A stretch of 64,000 nt of DNA from Candidula unifasciata. Taxonomy: Eukaryota; Mollusca; Gastropoda; Stylommatophora; Geomitridae. The notes beneath the pieces are model-generated. The model had not been told where the DNA came from, did not search any database, and saw only the letters and a program-made list of their open reading frames with translations. Every line of letters starts with the position of its first letter. Positions within the stretch are counted from its first letter, which is position 1. A program made the translations under genes and the position numbers. Shown here piece by piece: positions 58,276-64,000 of this stretch. The DNA is taken from assembly GCA_905116865.2 (NCBI GenBank), contig CAJHNH020000820.1, positions 190,034-254,033 of the forward strand. The letters are read 5' to 3'.

Positions 58276-58304
58276 AAAAGTGACTTTACATCCTGTAATG
58301 GAAT

Positions 58305-58930
58305 AGCATTTAGAATATAAAGTTAACAGTGGAAACTGTAACATTTAGAATATAAAGTTACAGTGGAAACTGTAACATTTAGAATATAAAGTTACAGTGG
58401 AAACTGTAACATTTAGAATATTAAGTTACAGTGGAAACTGGTACATTTAGAATATAAAGTTAACAGTGGAAACTGTAACATTTAGAATATAAAGTTACAG
58501 TGGAAACTGTAACATTTAGAATATAAAGTTACAGTGGAAACTGTAACATTTAGAATATAAAGTTAACAGTGGAAACTGTAACATTTAGAATATAAAGTTA
58601 ACAGTGGAAACTGTAACATTTAGAATATAAAGTTACAGTGGAAACTGTAACATTTAGAATATAAAGTTAACAGTGGAAACTGTAACATTTAGAATATAAA
58701 GTTACAGTGGAAACTGTAACATTTAGAATATAAAGTTACAGTGGAAACTGTAACATTTAGAATATAAAGTTTAAAACAGTGGAAACTGTAACATTTAGAA
58801 TATAAAGTTACAGTGGAAACTGTAACACTTAGAATATAAAGTTAACAGTGGAAACTGTAACATTTAGAATATAAAGTTACAGTGGAAACTGTAACATTTA
58901 GAATATAAAGTTACAGTGGAAACTGTAACA
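58305..58930. repeat. Minisatellite, 34-bp unit, about 18 copies
   Basis: Unit CATTTAGAATATAAAGTTAC + AGTGGAAACTGTAA, with a +1 variant (GTTAACAG) scattered through. It runs directly into the LINE fragment at 58931. Confidence 0.95.
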
Positions 58931-59240
58931 TATGGCTGTGAATCCTGGACGCTTAATAAAGAGGCTGAACAATTACTTGAGACCTCAGAGATGTGGTTTT
59001 TACAGAAGAATCCTTAGAATTCCTTGGAAAGCTAAAAAGAGCAACCCAGAGGCGAGGGTAGGAGACAACTTATCACAAACATCAGAAAAAGACGGTCATC
59101 ATTTTTTGGTCATGTTATGAGAAGAGGAAAAGTGGAACATATTGTGACCACTGGAAAGATCTGTGGAAAGAAAGACAGAGGAAGACAGCGCAAAACGATT
59201 CCTGACGACCTTTTGTCATGACATGGAGGAGTGTTAACAC
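58931..59240 (+). mobile_element. LINE post-RT fragment
   Basis: Nucleotide similarity to 34585-34850 throughout (GGCTGTGAATCCTGGAC, CAGAGATGTGGTTTT, AGACAACTTATCACA, ATTATGAGAAGAGG-type end). The coding frame is broken by indels. Confidence 0.75.
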
Positions 59241-59245
59241 ATGAA

Positions 59246-61110
59246 CTGATACACTCAGTTGAGGATCCGCTGGATTGCTGCGGTCCTGTTCCAGAGAAAG
59301 ATTGTACTAAGATGTGGTAGCTGGTCCTCAGAACCGCAAACGATATGTCCAGGCTTGCCACAGGGATCACCGCTATCACCCATCTTATTCAACGTTTATA
59401 CGGTGATGATCACTGAGCAGCAGTTTGAATGGAAAGGGAAGACTTTTGTCATTTGCTGATGACATTTTGATTTATCAGACGAGGGCGTTGATAGACAGGA
59501 GATCGCCAGACACAATGCACAAAGAACTCGATCGAATCGCCGCCTGGTGTGATGGTTCCAATGCCTATGTCAATCCTTCGAAGGCATCAGTGTCATGGTT
59601 CTCTTTGAACAATCACATTGTCAAGTCGGACTTACAGAAGTGAAAATGCGTGATAATATATTGATCAGAACCAACCGTTATGACGTTTCTCGGGTTGAGG
59701 TTCGATCGCAGCTTGTCATTCAGGGGAACACGTTGACCATGTGATAACAAAAGCACGCAAAGGTCTATCTGCAATAAAGATATGGGCTGCTTCCAATATC
59801 GAGCAAAAGACTACTAATACTTCTATTCTACGGTCTGGTCCTTTCAACCCATTGAATACGCTCTGGCCATCCTCACTGTCAGTGCCACCCATATTGAAGA
59901 GACTCGAAAAGGTGCAAAATGAAGCCATGCGCATTATTTTTGGGATGTACAAGAGACACATCCTGTGAAGCATGAGGTATCTACTTGACTTTTTCCAACA
60001 ATGAACCAAAGGATCAGGATGTGGCTAGGTGCTCGGGCATACCTCAAAATATGTGCTGTAAGAAATAACACAACCCACTGCATCAGCGCGCTTTTTAGTG
60101 AAAAGGGGCGACAGACTGAAGAGGGAAAATCGTGGCTAGGTCTGGCAGAAGATGTTAATATAGGCAAATATGCAGCCTAACCACGACATCATACCTGGTG
60201 CAGAATGGATACCTGTGCCTCATGCGTTATTTGTTACATTTTTCCTGTATTGTTCCGACACTCAACAGGCAATGTATAGAAAGAAGCCTGTGTGCTGTTT
60301 ATGCAGCAAGTCAACGCTCGCGCCGCTCGATCGTAAAAATCCAGTAACGAAGCAGATGCACTATCTATACAGACTGATCCCGTTATACGCCACAGCAGAC
60401 GCGCGGGGCATTTACAGCTCAACGCTCTGGCGGCAGAACATTCAAAGAAGCTACGTGCCTTCTCCATGAACAACTCAGCAGCATTACGATGAAGGTGATG
60501 GCAGTGACGCAATCGTTTGCCTGGCTGAAACCAAAATGATAAACACCCTGCATTATTATACTCAGGTGATTCAATGAGTAATAGATCCGGTGGGTACTAA
60601 GGCAGGTTTTCAGTGCGAAGACAATGGCTTGCAATCATTAACAGAAGTCCCACTGTGCGTTGAGTCGCCTTTATTTTTGTTCCGGGGACACGCAGGCGTC
60701 GATGAAATGAAGAGCTGACAGGGTTTTGCTGGATTCGCTATCAGCTACCGACGGTTGGCCTATGGGATCCATGCTGATATTTTATCAAATGCCCTCACAG
60801 AGAATGGGAAGGAATAGGGACTTTGGTGGCAGTGAAAATCCACATCACTCGCCAGAATGGCGAACTTGGGGAATTAAGATCGGGCACAGGGCAAAAAACA
60901 GAGACGCACACCGAGACACTCATAAGACTTTTTAATCCACATAGAACGGTTTACTATTAGCCATCGGACGTTGGGGTTCATACTGAGGGGTAGGATCGTG
61001 AGTCACCTATGGACATGTCCCGGATGCCATGACGATAACCCAACTAACTGAACTAACTATCTAACGTAACTCACTAACTAACCTAACTAACTGAATTAAC
61101 TAACTCATTT
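59246..61110 (+). mobile_element. Jockey-like LINE ORF2 fragment, RT to 3' end
   Basis: RT motifs GLPQGSPLSPILFNVYT and, after a frameshift, FADDILIYQTRALIDRRSPD, so the catalytic FADD box is intact. Then CDGSNAYVNPSKASVSWFSL, HVDHVITKARKGLSAIKIWA-type post-RT sequence, and LEKVQNEAMRIIFGMYKRHI. Several frameshifts disable it. The 3' end has a low-complexity (CTAA)n-like stretch at about 61035-61110. Confidence 0.8.
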
Positions 61111-61919
61111 TGAGGATTGCAGCTTGTGGAAAGGAGTGAATCGCAGCCACAACCATAGGGCACTTGTTGATGAGGTGATTGAATGGAATAATCTTTTCTT
61201 GACAGTGGAAAGCCTCTTTCTCCTGTCTGGGGGGAGTCCACATGATGTCATATGGGAGACCCTTTTATTTTTTTTGTTTTTACCCTGTTTTTTTTTTCCC
61301 TCATAATCTGTCCAGATTGTGACAGATGAATTTTGGTCAGTATCAAGCGGGCCACGATTATTTCTTAGGCTTTCTTCTTCATATTCAGCTTGGGTTTTTT
61401 AACTGGGAGTACTGTCCCGCAAATGAAAGACAATCCCTGCATCGTGATAGAGAGATGTTACATATAGGATTATGTTTATTTGGTAGGGATCTATAAGGTA
61501 TTTTTTTTCGCTCACCCAGATATAACTTTGTAACCATCGGATGCCCTAAGATATACCATGGTGAATAGTGTGCACTGAGGTTTCCAGTATTTTGCTGCTG
61601 CTTGAATTCTCATCTGAGAGAGTGGCTTCATTAGAGTCCACTTGGGTGTTAATCTTTCAGATGTGAATCAAGTGAGATTGGGGGGGTGGGGGATTTTTTG
61701 TTAAAAAACAGTTTCCACACATGATGACTACTTTCTCTCTTAAGAGGAACATACAGAATATTTATATGCATTCTCTATTCCGGATGTGGGTGAAACTTTC
61801 AGTTTATTTTAGAACATATATGATATATTACTGTGGTGCATAATTTTTTTTGGGGGTAACTGATTTGAACTCGACACCATATAAAGAACATAAAGGATGA
61901 ATTATAATGTTGTGCGTTT

Positions 61920-62010
61920 TTTCTTTCCAGATATGAGTGAACCACCCACGCATTGTAGTGCATTATGGTGGGTACATTTTTCCTTCCAGATATGAGTGAA
62001 CCTATTGGTG
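61920..62010 (+). repeat. Two duplicated copies of a CHD1L acceptor-exon start
   Basis: TTTCCAG|ATATGAGTGAACC at 61925-61943 and TTCCAG|ATATGAGTGAACC at 61984-62002 match the real junction at 62337/62338 (CTTCTAG|ATATGAGTGAAC). They diverge after about 13 bases and are followed by stops or unrelated sequence, so they are not coding. Confidence 0.75.
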
Positions 62011-62337
62011 ATAGTTTTTAGTCAGCACCTTTCTGTATTTCCAGAAAGACGCTAATGTTTCGACTGTGCTGTATGGCGGTAAGAGAATAACGGTCCTACA
62101 GACATGGTGTAGCTTGACTACAGCACACACGCACAGCTCAGTTTATAGAAGAATCATCCCCACCAAGTGTCAGGAGATTTTTCAAGACACTTGTGTAGTT
62201 AACCGTGTATTTGACAGTGTTTTCTTTTTAGACACTCAGCTCGATACACCTTTGTTGCTGTCCTTTTTCACTCTCTTTAGATCTGATTAGAGCTTCACTA
62301 CATAAACATAAATAAAAAAATTAAAATGTTCTTCTAG

Positions 62338-62496
62338 ATATGAGTGAACTTCACAGTCTGTTGGCACCGTACATACTGAGGAGAACAAAAGCAAGAGTAC
62401 TTCTAGACTTGCCAGAGAAGAAAGATGTTATCCTGTACCATGGCCTATCAGCCTTACAGAAAAAACTCTATAAGGCTATACTGACAAAAGATATTG
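62338..62496 (+). CDS. CHD1L: CHD1L-like helicase, exon with LRRTKARVLLDLPEK box
   Basis: Acceptor aatgttcttctag supplies AT completing an Asp codon; donor ATTG|GTAAGA in phase 1. It encodes MSELHSLLAPYILRRTKARV, then LLDLPEKKDVILYHGLSALQ and KKLYKAILTKDIG. This is the bridge between the two helicase lobes and matches CHD1L closely (LHKLLQPFLLRRVKAEV, YHGMSALQKKYYKAIL). It is the last coding exon found; the next should lie beyond 64000. Two copies of its acceptor and first 12 bases occur about 350-400 bases upstream. Confidence 0.92.
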
Positions 62497-62499
62497 GTA

Positions 62500-64000
62500 A
62501 GATAGACAGTTTGAAATTAATATGAGAGAATATTTTAAGAGATATTTTGAAAAATAGGTTTAATTAGTAATATTTTGCAAAGGTTATATTTAAGATGAAC
62601 ACACCTAATAAAAATATAAGTTGACAAACATCGCTGATATATATATATTTGAAAGAAAAAACAGATATTTTTAGGATAAATGCTGCTAACAAGACCGTTT
62701 GTGTGTGTGGGTAAAGCGGGTCTGCACTTGATGAGTGATGTGGTCAGTATCATGCCTTGCACTATGTGCCAGATATGCCTAAGGTGGGAAGAGGTCCTTT
62801 ACTTTACTTACTTTACTATTGTTAACACTCCAAAACAAATTTTTTTTAAATTTAAAAGTAATTTTATGGTGAAAAAAATTAGCAAACATAAACTTAACAG
62901 CAGATTAGCTAATGTTGTATATTGGATAGATATATTGTTTTTTAAAAAATTCCAACAATGTTTTTTTATGTAGAATATTCAACAAATGTTAACCAAGCTT
63001 TTTTAAAAAGAAAAAAAACTTTATTTGGCATTTTTAAATTTTAATTTAAAATTTCTTCTTTTTTTTTTTCACTTCCTCTTTGACCCTTTGGGGTGAGGGG
63101 GGTAATAAAGGTTCTACTTCATTGCTCTTCTGGTTTCCTCAACAAAACAAACATTGTTGTTGTTAAATTTCTCTGATTAATCCTATCTTTTTTTAAAAAA
63201 TTTTTATAATAAAAAATTCTCAGTGCCATTCAACCCTTTCCTTTTCCTTTGGTCGGAACTGATTTCCCAATTTTTTCATTGATCTTTATTTTCAAAATTT
63301 TTGAAAATGGCACAGGTTTTTCCCGTCAACCCTTTTTGAATATTTTTTGCGCTACGCAAGTTGTAAACCCCCTTATCTTTTGAAAGGTACGGTTGTTTCT
63401 TAGTAGTGTTACGGGTTTATTTTCTGTTTGTTTTTTTAAAAACAAAAGGGTTTTAAAATTTAGGCATAGGGGGGGATATGGGCTAGACCTAATTTTTAGA
63501 ACCATCGCACAAAGGGGGGTGGTGTCAAAATCACGCCGGCTGCCTTCATTCCCGGGACTGCAAAACCCCTACCCTCCACACAAAGGGTGGGTCAACCCGA
63601 GAAAAAAAAAAGTCATTTTTAAAAAAAAAAAATCCGCTCCCCCAGGGGCAAACCCAAACCTTTTTTCGCGGGGAGCATCTCCGCTCCCCACCCGACTCCC
63701 CCTTTCTGATCTATCTGCTTTAATCTCGATCTCTTTTTGAACTTGTTTCTCTCCTTTCACACAGCAAGGGGTCCCTAAAGTTTGGCACATAGGTCTCTTT
63801 CCCCCGTGGCCTCTTCAAACACGTTTCCCCCAGGGTTTATTTTTGGGGGTCTTAACTCCTTAAACCTTTTGTTTCTCATGTTAATGCCTGTTTTTGGGGG
63901 ACTCTCTGCTGGTTTCTTTTCAGGATGTGCCCACGTGCGCCTCCCTTTTCTGTCTTATAAATGTTGAACTAGTAACCCCCAAAATTTACCTTTTTTTTTC
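62500..64000. other. Post-exon intron; last kilobase of unusual composition
   Basis: No further CHD1L exon found. From about 62980 the sequence becomes rich in short homopolymers (TTTTTT, AAAAAA, CCCCC, GGGGG), unlike the rest of the window. Confidence 0.4.

Overview
The window is animal (metazoan) nuclear DNA. Its coding sequence lies in short exons with GT/AG splice sites, separated by long introns full of minisatellites, microsatellites, tRNA-derived SINEs and decayed LINE fragments. There are no bacterial-style operons. The gene families, repeat style and homopolymer tracts suggest a lophotrochozoan, perhaps a gastropod mollusc; that placement is an inference. Two protein-coding genes can be supported.

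Region 1 (about 7.3-27.7 kb, minus strand) holds a complete nine-exon gene that I assembled by matching splice sites and codon phases at all eight junctions. The joined CDS is 2352 bp (783 codons plus stop). It encodes an N-terminal death domain (about residues 25-110), a long Ser/Pro/His-rich linker, and a C-terminal SEFIR domain (about 604-750) of the Act1/CIKS (TRAF3IP2) type. This is a candidate adaptor joining a MyD88/IRAK-like death-fold module to IL-17-receptor-type signalling, and it is the most interesting gene here.

Region 2 (about 44.9-62.5 kb, plus strand) holds six consecutive exons of a SNF2-family helicase that reads as CHD1L/ALC1. They cover the first RecA-like lobe and the start of the second. 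The N-terminal exon or exons were not found, and the C-terminal part lies beyond the window.

The flanks and the interval between the genes are repeats. Minisatellites have units of about 36, 31, 21, 57, 22, 58, 60, 55, 27, 23, 50 and 34 bp. An 854-bp fold-back DNA element with a perfect 8-bp target-site duplication and telomere-like internal repeats sits in intron 5 of the SEFIR gene. The block at about 30.2-38.9 kb is repeated in the same order at 38.9-43.5 kb on the other side of a 17-N gap. The two copies differ by a 1.1-kb GT-rich insertion and a 3-kb mobile-element-rich insertion, so this is either a young tandem duplication or two haplotypes placed end to end by the assembler. A long palindromic element lies exactly at the gap. 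Some introns carry multiplied 3'-splice-site-like sequences just upstream of real CHD1L exons. The last kilobase looks compositionally odd and may be poor sequence.
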